The notes beneath the pieces were generated by a model, which worked only from the letters and a program-made list of their open reading frames with translations, had not been told where the DNA came from and ran no database searches. Position numbers and translations under genes: made by a program. Shown piece after piece: positions 1-6,781 of a DNA stretch of 9,636 bases (its first letter is position 1; every line of letters starts with the position of its first letter). The stretch is from NCBI GenBank assembly GCA_012030815.1, contig JAAUVF010000021.1:1-9636 (forward strand), given 5' to 3'. Source of the DNA: Nanobdellota archaeon (GTDB lineage: Archaea; Thermoproteota; Nitrososphaeria; Nitrososphaerales; Nitrosopumilaceae).

Positions 1-44
1 ATCATCCAAAAAATTGAAATAATTTCTTTTTTAATTGACTTGTA

Positions 45-419
45 TTGCTTTTTGATGTGTTATCTGATCTAGTGAAAATTGATAATATCTTACTAATCAT
101 AAAAAATATTGGTGCCGTATCTGAAATTAGGAGTAACTCATTGAGTATCAAGCAAAAAGAGAAATGGATTACAATAGGCGATAATGATGGTCCAGCTCAT
201 ATGCACCTTAACACTGAATTAATAAAAATTGCAGAGTTTATTGAGGAACAAAAACCTGAAAGAACAAGTTTTAGCGTACAGTTTTTTGATCAAGAAGGTG
301 GCCGTATTTTAGGTGCATTTTTTACAAAAATGTATGATCCGAGTAACAATTTAGATCCTACACGAAAGCAACTTTATGATAATCTACGTCAAAAATATAG
401 TTCAAAGATTAAATTTTAA
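45..419 (+). CDS. Small protein, possibly HutX/ChuX-like (haem-utilisation fold)
   Basis: A 124-residue ORF opening with TTG; an in-frame stop lies just upstream (36-38) and GTG at 57 is an alternative start. An AT-rich element centred near position 20 would suit a leaderless message from the TTG. The middle has a GPAHMHLN stretch (about residues 49-56) followed by SFSVQFFDQEGGRILGAFF (about 75-93). An H-x-H-x-N strand, then a 'S-x-x-x-QFFD-x-x-G' strand, recalls the ChuX/HutX/HemS haem-handling fold. That resemblance is from memory and weak; binding of haem is not shown. No signal peptide or membrane segment is visible, so it is probably cytoplasmic. It is convergent with the tiny minus-strand unit at 418-577. 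The N terminus is uncertain because the window starts 44 bases upstream and the sequence carries homopolymer errors. Confidence 0.6.
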   Translation: MLFDVLSDLVKIDNILLIIKNIGAVSEIRSNSLSIKQKEKWITIGDNDGPAHMHLNTELIKIAEFIEEQKPERTSFSVQFFDQEGGRILGAFFTKMYDPSNNLDPTRKQLYDNLRQKYSSKIKF

Positions 420-446
420 AAAAAACCTTGTCTGAAAAGGACAAGG
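418..446 (-). terminator. Intrinsic-type hairpin terminator
   Basis: A perfect 7-bp stem, CCTTGTC (426-432) pairing with GACAAGG (440-446), closes a 7-nt loop. On the minus strand the stem is followed directly by eight T (the A run at 418-425), the classic arrangement of an intrinsic terminator. It sits 11 nt past the stop of the minus-strand ORF at 458-547. Read on the plus strand, the hairpin follows the stop at 419 and is trailed by a short purine spacer and T6, so it may also serve the gene at 45-419. Confidence 0.6.
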
Positions 447-457
447 AGAAAAATTTT

Positions 458-547
458 TTATTGTTGCAATTGTTTTTTCTTCTTTTCTTTTTCAGACTGT
501 TGTTTAGCTAATTCTAATTCTTCATTTGTGTGCTTGAATTTTTTCAA
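458..547 (-). CDS. Putative 29-residue Lys/Glu/Gln-rich small protein
   Basis: TTG at 547-545 opens a 29-codon frame ending in TAA (460-458). The product starts MKKFKHTNEELELAKQQ and ends in a K/E/Q tract; I count 9 Lys, 5 Glu and 5 Gln, with no cysteine and almost no glycine, which suggests one charged helix. I recognise no family. Support for a real gene is positional: a strong TATA box is centred about 25 nt before the TTG, which fits a leaderless message, and a hairpin with T8 follows the stop by 11 nt. Together these define a unit of about 130 nt. An in-frame stop lies five codons before the TTG, so it is not simply the tail of a longer ORF. Alternatives are a small non-coding RNA, or the end of a short gene altered by a homopolymer error (an A6 run lies at codons 2-4). 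Confidence 0.45.
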   Translation of the reverse strand: MKKFKHTNEELELAKQQSEKEKKKKQLQQ

Positions 548-567
548 TCTGAATTCAGTTTACATTC

Positions 568-577
568 TATATATAAA
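568..577 (-). promoter_or_regulatory. TATA box of the small minus-strand unit
   Basis: The minus strand reads TTTATATATA here, the strongest TATA-like element in the window. Its centre is about 25 nt upstream of the TTG at 547, the distance expected when transcription begins at the start codon. It lies just past the 3' end of the dehydrogenase gene, so the small unit appears to be transcribed independently. Confidence 0.6.
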
Positions 578-604
578 AACTGCACAGTTCCTCGCAAGTG
601 GAAT

Positions 605-1596
605 CTAAGCGTAAATTTTGTATTTCTTAATAGCCAACCGTGTAAATGGGTTTTTTCCATTTATTCCGAGATTTAGATTCTTTACTGCTATTTCAGCCAT
701 CTTTGCTCTAGTCTCTTTAGTTGAACTGCCTATATGAGGTGTTAACACAATGTTTTGTATCTTTGTTAATGGATGCTTTTTTCCAATTGGTTCAGTTTCA
801 AATACATCTAACGCAGCACCTGCAATGATTTTTTTCTTCAGTGCTATTCCCAGATCTTTTTCGTTAATAATCCTACCACGTGCAGTATTGATTAAGAATG
901 ATGTTTTTTTCATTTTTCTAAAAACTTTCATGTCGAATAATTGATTGGTTTCTTCTGTATGTGGTATATGGATGGAAATTATGTCACTTTGTGATATCAA
1001 ATTATCTAATGTGACATATCTCACTCCCAGCGATTTTTCTTTATTTTTTGATATGGGCTTTCTATTATGATAAATTATTTTCATATCAAATGCTTTTGCT
1101 CGTTTTGCCAGAGTACTTCCAATTCGCCCTAATCCAAAAATTCCAAGAGTTTTTCCTTGAAGATCAATTCCTACATAGTCATATGCCCCGTAAATCTGTC
1201 TCCATCTACCTTCTCTGATTATTTTGTCTCCTTCTGAAACTCTGCGTAAGATATCGAGGATCAGCGAAAATGCCAAATCTGCGGTTGCATCTGTAAGTAC
1301 CTCAGGCGTATATCCAACACGAATTTCTTTTTTATTGCATATTGTGTATCTATATGATCATGACCTACACTGTATGTACTAATTACTTTGAGATTTTTTG
1401 CAGAATCTATAATCTCTTTATCTATTTTATCATATGGAAAACAAATCAATCCATCTACATTTTCAATTTTTTTTAATAGTTTTGTTTTTGGAATGGGAAT
1501 CTGTCCTGAATGGATTTCTACCTGGTATTTCTTTTTTAATTCATTTAATGCAAAATTATGCAGTGTTCTGGTAAGAAATACTCGCTTTTTTTCCAA
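605..1596 (-). CDS. D-2-hydroxyacid dehydrogenase, glyoxylate/hydroxypyruvate reductase-like (one frameshift)
   Basis: NAD(P)-dependent, probably cytosolic, reduction of glyoxylate, hydroxypyruvate or a related 2-oxoacid. The frame breaks at the T6 run 1328-1333; one more T restores a continuous protein of 330 residues, the usual family length. Visible in the restored chain: STYSVGHDHID (73-83), GYTPEVLTDATADLAF (95-110), the Rossmann motif GLGRIG (155-160) and YHNRK (176-180), where Arg179 suggests NADP preference. The catalytic set is Arg240 in NTARG, Glu269 in FETEP and His288 in TPHIG. These positions are close to what I recall for archaeal glyoxylate reductase (GyaR). I chose TTG at 1596 as the start because homology begins there (EKKRVFLTRTLHNF) and a TATA box lies about 28 nt upstream; the open frame extends back to 1680 but would run into the divergent gene. 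The exact substrate is not settled by sequence. Confidence 0.88.
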
Positions 1597-1621
1597 TATC
1601 TGTGATATTTGTCTCAAACCA

Positions 1622-1627
1622 TTTATA
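1622..1627. promoter_or_regulatory. TATA element shared by divergent genes
   Basis: The plus strand reads TTTATA and the minus strand TATAAA. The centre is about 28 nt upstream of the minus-strand TTG at 1596 and about 25 nt upstream of the plus-strand ATG at 1650. Both distances fit leaderless archaeal transcription. The start codons are only 53 bp apart, and I see no second good TATA element between them. Confidence 0.5.
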
Positions 1628-1649
1628 CGATTTCTTTCTAAATAATGAG

Positions 1650-1790
1650 ATGCCAAAAACAGAAACTGAAGAATTTGCAATTTGTGTTGAATGTGGCAAT
1701 TCTATTGAAAAATGTGTATGTGTTTGTCCTTATTGTGGTGAACGAGACAAGTGCGAATGTGTGTTATTTGATTCAACTACGGGTGGTTAG
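1650..1790 (+). CDS. Eight-cysteine small zinc-knuckle protein, 46 residues
   Basis: ATG at 1650 opens a 46-residue frame. Eight cysteines at 12, 15, 22, 24, 26, 29, 35 and 37 form two tandem units: C-x2-C-x6-C-x-C (12-24) and C-x2-C-x5-C-x-C (26-37), each with Gly after the second Cys (CVECG, CPYCG). The spacing suggests two tetracysteine metal sites, most likely zinc. The first 11 residues are acidic and the tail is DSTTGG. No helix-turn-helix, membrane segment or signal is visible. It could bind nucleic acid or protein, or serve as a metal-binding accessory; function is unknown to me. The frame also stays open upstream to 1602, but the TATA element at 1622-1627 and the overlap with the divergent gene favour 1650. 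It lies 24 bp before the oxidoreductase operon on the same strand. Confidence 0.75.
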   Translation: MPKTETEEFAICVECGNSIEKCVCVCPYCGERDKCECVLFDSTTGG

Positions 1791-1792
1791 CA

Positions 1793-1800
1793 TAATTTAT
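1793..1800 (+). promoter_or_regulatory. Candidate TATA box for the oxidoreductase operon
   Basis: TAATTTAT lies in the 24-bp gap after the zinc-knuckle gene. Its centre is about 27 nt upstream of the in-frame ATG at 1824 and about 18 nt upstream of the ATG at 1815, so the first fits a leaderless start better. A second AT-rich stretch around 1808-1814 would suit the third ATG at 1839. Co-transcription with the zinc-knuckle gene is also possible. Confidence 0.35.
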
Positions 1801-1814
1801 CCATCATATTATTA

Positions 1815-3749
1815 ATGCCTAAAATGAGAATAATCAGTATGAGTTCTGTTGATTTTACTTGGTTAATTGGTGGTCCACAGGGAAGTGGAGTGGATTCCGG
1901 AGCTAATGTTTTTTCCAAAGTTTGTGCTGAGAAGGGATACCGTATTTTTGGAAAGAGGGAATTTTATTCAAATATCAAAGGCGAGCACAGTTATTTTGTA
2001 GTTCGAGTCTCAGACCGTGAAATTCGTTCAAATGTAAACGATGTTACATTGATGGCCTCTTTTGACGCTGAAACAATTTTCAGACATTATGATGAGGTCT
2101 CAAGTGGCGGCGGAATAATATATGATTCTGATCTAAATGAAATAACTACCGACGAAGTAAATACATTGGATAATTATTTCAAAAAAAGATTACACTTGGA
2201 ACTTGAATCAAAAAATAAACCCTTTACAATTGCAGGAGTTCTTGAGATTGCAAAAGAAAAAGGGGTCCATCTTTATCCTGTATCTTTTAGGGAGATACTG
2301 TCAAGTCTTGCTGAAAAAACTGAAAACCCTAAACTCCGAGGGTTAATCAGAATGTTTAACGTACTTGCAGTATTCATTATCTCTGGGATTGATCAAGATG
2401 CCTCTTGATCCTTTGTTATTATCTATTGATTCTATCTTTTCAAAAAAGCCAAAGATTGCAGAAATAAACAAGCAAGCAGCAGAGTTTTCATACGATTATG
2501 CCAAGTCAAACTTTAACTCATTTCAGTATTCTTTAGGTGGGATAACTAAACAACCAGATACAATTTTGGTGCAAGGTCACTTTGGAACTTCAATTGGAAA
2601 AATGGTTAGTGGCTGTAGATTCCAATCATACTATCCAATTACTCCAGCTTCTGATGAAAGTGTCTATCTTGAATCAAATGAACTATTAGAAATTCAAATG
2701 ATAGACCTGGTTCAACTATTGTAATTCAAACTGAAGATGAAATATCTGCGATGGGTATGATGATTGGTGCTGCATTAACTGGTACACGCTCTTCTACATC
2801 TACTTCGGGACCTGGATTTGCATTGATGACTGAGGCATTAGGTTGGGCAGGAATTAATGAAGTTCCTGTTGTAGTTACTCTCTATCAGAGAAGTGGTCCA
2901 TCCACAGGTCTTCCTACAAGACACGGACAAGATGATTTACTTTTTGCAGTAAATGCAGGACATGGGGACTTTCCAAAAATTGTTTATGCCTCTGGAGATA
3001 TTGAAGAAAGCTTCTATGATACTGGAAGATGTTTTAATTATGCTGATGTATATCAAATTCCAGTTATTCATATGATGGACAAATTTCTCTCAAGCTCTGT
3101 TGTAACATGCAAAAGATTTGATCCTACAAAAATTTCTATTGATAGAGGCTTACTGTTAGATAAAATCGATGGTGAGTACAAACGATTTGCTTTTACTAAA
3201 AATGGAATATCACCACGTTCTAGATTAGGACTAGATAATGGTGTATTTTGGAATACTGGAGATGAATCCGACGAATTTGGCCATATTACCGAAGATCCTC
3301 AAGTTAGAATAAAAATGATGGACAAAAGAATGTCTCGATTAGATTTGATCTTAAAACAAGTTCCTCCTGAAGAACAATTTGTCTCATTTGGAGTACATGA
3401 TATTACTATAGTCTCTTGGGGTTCTACTAAAGGTCCTATTTTGGATGCTCTTTCTATGCTTAAAAAAGAAGGAATTGATATTGGATTTATTCAAATTAAA
3501 TTGATTCATCCATTCCCAGCTGAACATGTGAAATCCCTCCTAAAAGATGTGAAAACGATCATTGACATTGAAGCAAACCACTCAGGACAATTAGGTAAAA
3601 TTCTAAAACAAAACGTAACACGTGAGATTGATTATTTTATTTTAAAATACACTGGACGAGGAATGACCAGCACTGAAATTTATGATTCGTTAAAAAAGAT
3701 AGTTGAAAATAAGGCAAATAAAAGAGAGGTACTAAGTCATGGCGCTTAA
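1815..3749 (+). CDS. 2-oxoacid:ferredoxin oxidoreductase, fused gamma-alpha subunit (two frameshifts)
   Basis: Catalytic partner of the next gene. The two-subunit archaeal enzyme oxidatively decarboxylates 2-oxoacids (2-oxoglutarate, pyruvate and others) with CoA and ferredoxin. The chain is split by two compensating indels: an extra G in the run 2385-2387 and a missing A in the run 2696-2698. Repaired, it is 644 residues. The gamma domain covers roughly residues 10-200 ([11 protein letters not shown], then a [16 protein letters not shown] segment). A linker follows, then the alpha domain with YPITPASDE (273-281), the signature of this family, and [10 protein letters not shown] (359-368) near the substrate site. 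The C-terminal half includes the transketolase C-like domain. Three in-frame ATGs lie at 1815, 1824 and 1839; the last gives [17 protein letters not shown], close to where homology begins, and could be the true start. The stop overlaps the beta start by 11 bp. There is no ferredoxin-like delta domain. Substrate choice cannot be read from the sequence. Confidence 0.9.
3726..3730 (+). promoter_or_regulatory. Shine-Dalgarno site for the beta subunit
   Basis: GAGGT, complementary to the usual archaeal 16S 3' end, sits 8 nt before the ATG at 3739, inside the end of the alpha coding sequence. It supports translation of the beta subunit as the second gene of one message and fixes the ATG as its start. 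Confidence 0.65.
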
Positions 3750-4701
3750 ACTAGCTGATTACAAAACCGATGTACACAACGATTGGTGTCCTGGATGCGG
3801 TGATTTTGGAATTGTTAATGCTTTGCAAATGGCATTAGCAGAAATGGGAATTGAACGCGATAAGGCAACAATTTTTTCCGGTATTGGCTGTTCTGGAAAA
3901 ACATCTCATTTTATCAACACATATGGTGTTCATACCCTACATGGAAGAGTTTTGACTTTTGCTCAAGGTGGAAAACTTGCAAATCCTGAGATGACTGTAG
4001 TTGCAGTTGGAGGTGACGGTGACGGATTAGGAATTGGTGCAGGTCATTTTGTTGCAGCTGGACGACGAAATGTAGACATGACTTACATAATATTTGATAA
4101 CGGTGTGTATGGGTTGACTAAAGGACAAGCTTCTCCAACATTAAAACTGGGTGAGAAAACAAAATCACTTCCATCTCCAAACACAAACTATAATGTAAAT
4201 CCAATAGGACTGGCAGTTGCTAGCGGTTTTACATTTGTAGCTCGTGGGTATTCTTATGATGTTAGACATCTAAAAGATTTAATCATTAAAGCTGTACGCC
4301 ATAAGGGACTATCTTTTCTTGACGTCTTACAACCGTGTCCGACTTACAATGATATCAATACAAGAGATTGGTATGCTGGAGTTGATTTAGCCAAAGAGTC
4401 AATGGAGAGACACTCTAGAATCTACAAGCTTGAAGATACTCATTTTGAACCTACCGTGCATTATAATGATGAAGTAGAAGTTAATGAAAAAATATCACAG
4501 GCCATGATCAAATCTCTGGAATGGGGCAATAACATCCCAATAGGCATATTTTATCAAAATGAACTGATTTCTGAATATTCTACTAGGCTATCTGATAAAA
4601 TCCCGAATTACCTTGAAAACCCACCAGCAAAACAAGGAATATCTGAAAATGGATTACCTACTACTGATGTATCGACAATACTTGATTCCCTCAGAGTTTA
4701 G
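3739..4701 (+). CDS. 2-oxoacid:ferredoxin oxidoreductase, beta subunit
   Basis: Thiamine-diphosphate and 4Fe-4S binding subunit, 320 residues, intact. The four cysteines expected to hold the single cluster are at 17 and 20 (WCPGCGDFG), 51 (GIGCSGKT) and 200 (QPCPTYND), a spacing like that known for Sulfolobus-type two-subunit enzymes. The thiamine diphosphate/Mg site is seen as [13 protein letters not shown] (91-103), continuing to [12 protein letters not shown] (119-130). It is translationally coupled to the fused gamma-alpha gene: an 11-bp overlap and a good ribosome site. Together they form a cytosolic ferredoxin-reducing enzyme of central carbon metabolism. In an aerobic archaeon this supplies acyl-CoA or reduced ferredoxin around the oxidative branch of the citric acid cycle. 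Whether it prefers 2-oxoglutarate or pyruvate is unclear. Confidence 0.93.
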   Translation: MALKLADYKTDVHNDWCPGCGDFGIVNALQMALAEMGIERDKATIFSGIGCSGKTSHFINTYGVHTLHGRVLTFAQGGKLANPEMTVVAVGGDGDGLGIGAGHFVAAGRRNVDMTYIIFDNGVYGLTKGQASPTLKLGEKTKSLPSPNTNYNVNPIGLAVASGFTFVARGYSYDVRHLKDLIIKAVRHKGLSFLDVLQPCPTYNDINTRDWYAGVDLAKESMERHSRIYKLEDTHFEPTVHYNDEVEVNEKISQAMIKSLEWGNNIPIGIFYQNELISEYSTRLSDKIPNYLENPPAKQGISENGLPTTDVSTILDSLRV

Positions 4702-4705
4702 GATG

Positions 4706-4744
4706 TCTAAAACCTAATAAGTTATAGACTAGTTTAATTTTAGA
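4706..4744. repeat. Weak inverted repeat after the oxidoreductase operon
   Basis: TCTAAAA (4706-4712) and TTTTAGA (4738-4744) are perfect 7-bp inverted arms 25 nt apart, in the 54-bp gap between the beta subunit and the next gene. The arms are AT-rich, so the structure would be weak, and no T run follows. It may mark transcript termination, or be chance in AT-rich DNA. Confidence 0.25.
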
Positions 4745-4755
4745 TCACCTTACTG

Positions 4756-5189
4756 TTGAACATAAACGAGGCAAATAAAATATTTAGAAAATCTATTATC
4801 AAAGGTTTCTTTGAACCCCAACTAGTTAATCTCGATTTTAAAAAATCAGCAGTTAAACACCCTTCAATAACTGACGATGGTTTGATGCAGTCTGACTTAC
4901 TACATGTATTTTTTGATGTTGATACTGGTTCTGACTATCCTGATGCTGATGAATGGTTTATTGTAGAGTTGCTCTTTCCACATGATGTTAAGCTACCTGA
5001 CAATCTGAAAGGGACTGATTATTTTACAACTATCTCTGTTGAGGATGGAAAGACGTTTTGGCATCATCGTGAACTGATTCGTTACAAATACGGTAAATCA
5101 AAAAACTTGATGATGCTTTAGAATTTCTAGAATCAAAATACAAAGAATTACACAGTTTACTTGAACCACTTCAAAAAGATCTCAAGTAA
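4756..5189 (+). CDS. Conserved-looking hypothetical protein, 144 residues (one frameshift)
   Basis: I do not recognise the family. The frame opens with TTG at 4756 and runs to a stop at 5121, but adding one A to the run 5100-5105 extends it smoothly to TAA at 5187-5189. The restored tail, GKSKKLDDALEFLESKYKEL and onward, is a heptad-like helix that is clearly more protein-like than the truncated end. The repaired chain has 144 residues: an N-terminal basic segment, an acidic centre (FFDVDTGSDYPDADEW, 52-67), a hydrophobic strand (FIVELLFP), FWHHRELIRY (101-110), then the C-terminal helix. There is no signal, membrane segment or cysteine pattern. It follows the oxidoreductase operon by 54 bp on the same strand and, once repaired, overlaps the convergent next gene by 8 bp. 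An AT-rich element around 4733-4740 could be a promoter but is slightly close. Confidence 0.7.
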
Positions 5190-5718
5190 TTACATTCCAT
5201 CGATCGCCACTAAATGAATATCTCTTATTTTCTGATCTTGCAGTATTAAGACGCCATCTTGCTGATTGAGGATCAAATTTGTAATTTATTTCCCAAATAT
5301 CTGATGGTAGTTTTTCTGGATCCAAATGATATGGAAGTAATTCTAAAACAAAATCTATCTTTTCAATTGCATTATCGTACAATTGTCTATCATCTGTATC
5401 TATGACAAATACTATTTTTGGGTCTCCTGAAAAATTTATGTTTATTTTTAATGCATTGCCTTCACCTCTGCGTCTTTTCATCTCTTTGAATACTGCCTTC
5501 ATTTTCTCCCACCGTCTAAAATCAAACCACTGAAAGAATTCCTCATTAAAAGCAAGAGGTATGTCTAAATTTAAAAAACTGACAAAATTCTCATCATTAG
5601 ATTCGATCTCTTCTTGTTCAATTAAGAATCTGGAATTCAAATATCCGTAAATTACTTCTATCTCCCAAGGCGATATTCCATAATATTGTAAAGATATTTT
5701 CAAATTTTCAGCTGTCAT
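5182..5718 (-). CDS. Hypothetical protein, 178 residues
   Basis: Intact ORF from ATG (5718-5716) to TGA, with a well-placed TATA element upstream. I recognise no family. Visible features: an N-terminal YGISPWEIEVIYGYLNSRF segment (13-31), an acidic stretch (EQEEIESNDENF), an aromatic and basic middle (FFQWFDFRRWEKMK, then KEMKRRRGEG), a strand-rich core (KININFSGDPKIVFVIDTDD) and a tryptophan- and arginine-containing tail. No cysteines, signal peptide or membrane segments are seen, so it is probably cytosolic. Its 3' end overlaps the repaired 3' end of the gene at 4756 by 8 bp. It is divergent from the gene at 5818 across a 99-bp promoter region. Confidence 0.8.
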   Translation of the reverse strand: MTAENLKISLQYYGISPWEIEVIYGYLNSRFLIEQEEIESNDENFVSFLNLDIPLAFNEEFFQWFDFRRWEKMKAVFKEMKRRRGEGNALKININFSGDPKIVFVIDTDDRQLYDNAIEKIDFVLELLPYHLDPEKLPSDIWEINYKFDPQSARWRLNTARSENKRYSFSGDRWNVIT

Positions 5719-5740
5719 TAACTGTAAATCGTGAAAATTG

Positions 5741-5748
5741 TAATTAAA
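5741..5748 (-). promoter_or_regulatory. TATA box of the 178-residue protein gene
   Basis: The minus strand reads TTTAATTA, centred about 26 nt upstream of the ATG at 5718. This fits a leaderless message and supports that start codon. Confidence 0.55.
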
Positions 5749-5782
5749 GCTTCAAAACTGGACATATTGAACCATATTCTCC

Positions 5783-5797
5783 TTAAAATTAAAATTA
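5783..5797 (+). promoter_or_regulatory. AT-rich candidate promoter for the Met/Gly-rich protein
   Basis: The stretch TTAAAATTAAAATTA covers the position 25-28 nt before the ATG at 5818, where a TATA box is expected. The element is loose, so the exact box is uncertain. Confidence 0.35.
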
Positions 5798-5817
5798 TGG
5801 CGTAAAAAACACTCCAT

Positions 5818-6147
5818 ATGAAAAAGGAATTTGTAGTAAGAAGTATTGATTCTGCACCTGATGGCGCACCATATGTCGTTGTCTCTCTTTCTTCAGTTAA
5901 AGATCTTAAAGAAGGAACGATGCAATCTCCACAATCACCTTTGGAGCTCAAGGTCATGGGATTCACTAACATGAATGACATGATGAAGGATCTCAATAAG
6001 ATGTTCTCAGGAATGGGAGGCGGAATGGGTATGCAAAGTGGTGTTACTCAACTAAAACTTGAGATGCATGAGTACAAGGAAATGGGATTATCTGTAGGAG
6101 ATAAAGTATTTCTTGAATTAACCAAAGAAGAAACTTTGGGCGTATAA
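5818..6147 (+). CDS. Small protein with a central Met/Gly-rich segment, 109 residues
   Basis: Intact ORF. The N-terminal part (1-30, FVVRSIDSAPDGAPYVVVSL) and the C-terminal part (76-104, including LKLEMHEYKEMGLSVGDKVFLEL) look like beta-strand-rich halves of one small domain. Between them, residues 52-74 are rich in Met and Gly (NKMFSGMGGGMGMQSG), probably a flexible or amphipathic insert. The 'EYKEMGLSVGDKVFLEL' end has the look of a small beta-barrel terminal strand. From memory it faintly recalls arcadin-1, a protein associated with crenactin, but I cannot test this and give no function. It is divergent from the 178-residue gene and convergent with the membrane-anchored gene, and is followed by a T-rich tract. 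Confidence 0.8.
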   Translation: MKKEFVVRSIDSAPDGAPYVVVSLSSVKDLKEGTMQSPQSPLELKVMGFTNMNDMMKDLNKMFSGMGGGMGMQSGVTQLKLEMHEYKEMGLSVGDKVFLELTKEETLGV

Positions 6148-6156
6148 CAAACCGAC

Positions 6157-6178
6157 TTTTTATTTTTTAATTATTTTA
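6157..6178 (+). terminator. T-rich terminator tract
   Basis: Starting 10 nt after the stop at 6147, the plus strand runs CTTTTTATTTTTTAATTATTTT without a hairpin. Such T-rich tracts are the usual archaeal termination signal. The tract fills the 39-bp gap between two convergent genes. Confidence 0.5.
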
Positions 6179-6186
6179 AATCGTAA

Positions 6187-6732
6187 TTACAAATTTTCCA
6201 CAAAATAAAATATGCTGACAGTTCCAATTACAAATAACATTGGCTTCCATGCAAATACTGGAATGCTTGGGGTTGCAAGTTTTACTTTGTAATTATCAAA
6301 AACCGTATGAACATTTTTTTTGATTTTGTCGTGCCATATTTTGTAATCAACTTGATATTTTTTCATTATCTCTTCTACTTCGTATATGACAGGTGTTCTC
6401 TGTGATACTAGGTGTTGGAGATAATCTCTTGAAACTTCAACTTCTGCATGTATTCCGATCAATCCTTTTTTTAAATCTACCATTCTAATGTGCATCTCCC
6501 AAGGTTTCTTTAGTTTAAGATTCAAACCATTTCCAATTTGGTTAGGCTGCTTGTGTTCTAACTTGACTTTGGTGAATCCTTCAGGAAATGTAAAAATTTT
6601 CATTAAATCCTCAAAACTTTTCTTAACTACTATGTGGAGTTGCTCTACCCCTTTACTATCTACATTAATGCTGTGTTTTAATCCATCTAAAAATGAAAAT
6701 TGTTTTTGGGTATTTTTGTTTAGATACTCCAT
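6187..6732 (-). CDS. Hypothetical protein with C-terminal membrane anchor, 181 residues
   Basis: Intact ORF from ATG (6732) to TAA. I do not recognise a family. The first 155 residues are soluble and mixed-charge: HIVVKKSFEDLMKIFTFP (33-50) starts what looks like an alpha/beta domain, a strand-rich KKPWEMHIRMVDL region (75-87) follows, then GLIGIHAEVEV (90-100) and a helical EVEEIMKKYQVDYKIWHDKI segment. A hydrophobic stretch, about residues 164-178 (PMLFVIGTVSIFYFV), ends three residues before the C terminus, so the protein is likely tail-anchored with the bulk facing the cytoplasm. There is no N-terminal signal. The CofE-like gene lies 49 bp upstream on the same strand, but a TATA element in that gap suggests this gene also has its own promoter. 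Confidence 0.78.
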   Translation of the reverse strand: MEYLNKNTQKQFSFLDGLKHSINVDSKGVEQLHIVVKKSFEDLMKIFTFPEGFTKVKLEHKQPNQIGNGLNLKLKKPWEMHIRMVDLKKGLIGIHAEVEVSRDYLQHLVSQRTPVIYEVEEIMKKYQVDYKIWHDKIKKNVHTVFDNYKVKLATPSIPVFAWKPMLFVIGTVSIFYFVENL

Positions 6733-6755
6733 TAATTCAGTCCTGAAAAACCCTC

Positions 6756-6763
6756 TATTTAAA
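6756..6763 (-). promoter_or_regulatory. TATA box of the membrane-anchored protein gene
   Basis: The minus strand reads TTTAAATA, centred about 27 nt upstream of the ATG at 6732, in the short gap after the CofE-like gene. It supports a separate leaderless transcript rather than simple operon expression. Confidence 0.55.
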
Positions 6764-6781
6764 GCAGAACCAATAAAATTT

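Noticed and set aside
578..604. Possible tRNA T-arm-like sequence near the dehydrogenase 3' end
   Set aside because: No acceptor, D or anticodon arm can be assembled around it.
750..944. Plus-strand ORF within the dehydrogenase gene
   Set aside because: It is the reverse-complement shadow of the well-supported NAD(P)-binding domain, low in complexity and Phe/Ile-rich.
1597..1680. N-terminal extension of the dehydrogenase up to 1680
   Set aside because: It would overlap the divergent eight-cysteine gene and its TATA box, and family similarity begins only near 1596.
4741..4751. TAGATCACCTTA resembling the 16S rRNA 3' end (anti-Shine-Dalgarno)
   Set aside because: No rRNA-like sequence flanks it and the match is short, so it is most likely chance.
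5718..5996. Minus-strand ORF extending over the gene at 5818
   Set aside because: It lies opposite the better-supported Met/Gly-rich gene and across the promoter region, with no start signal of its own.
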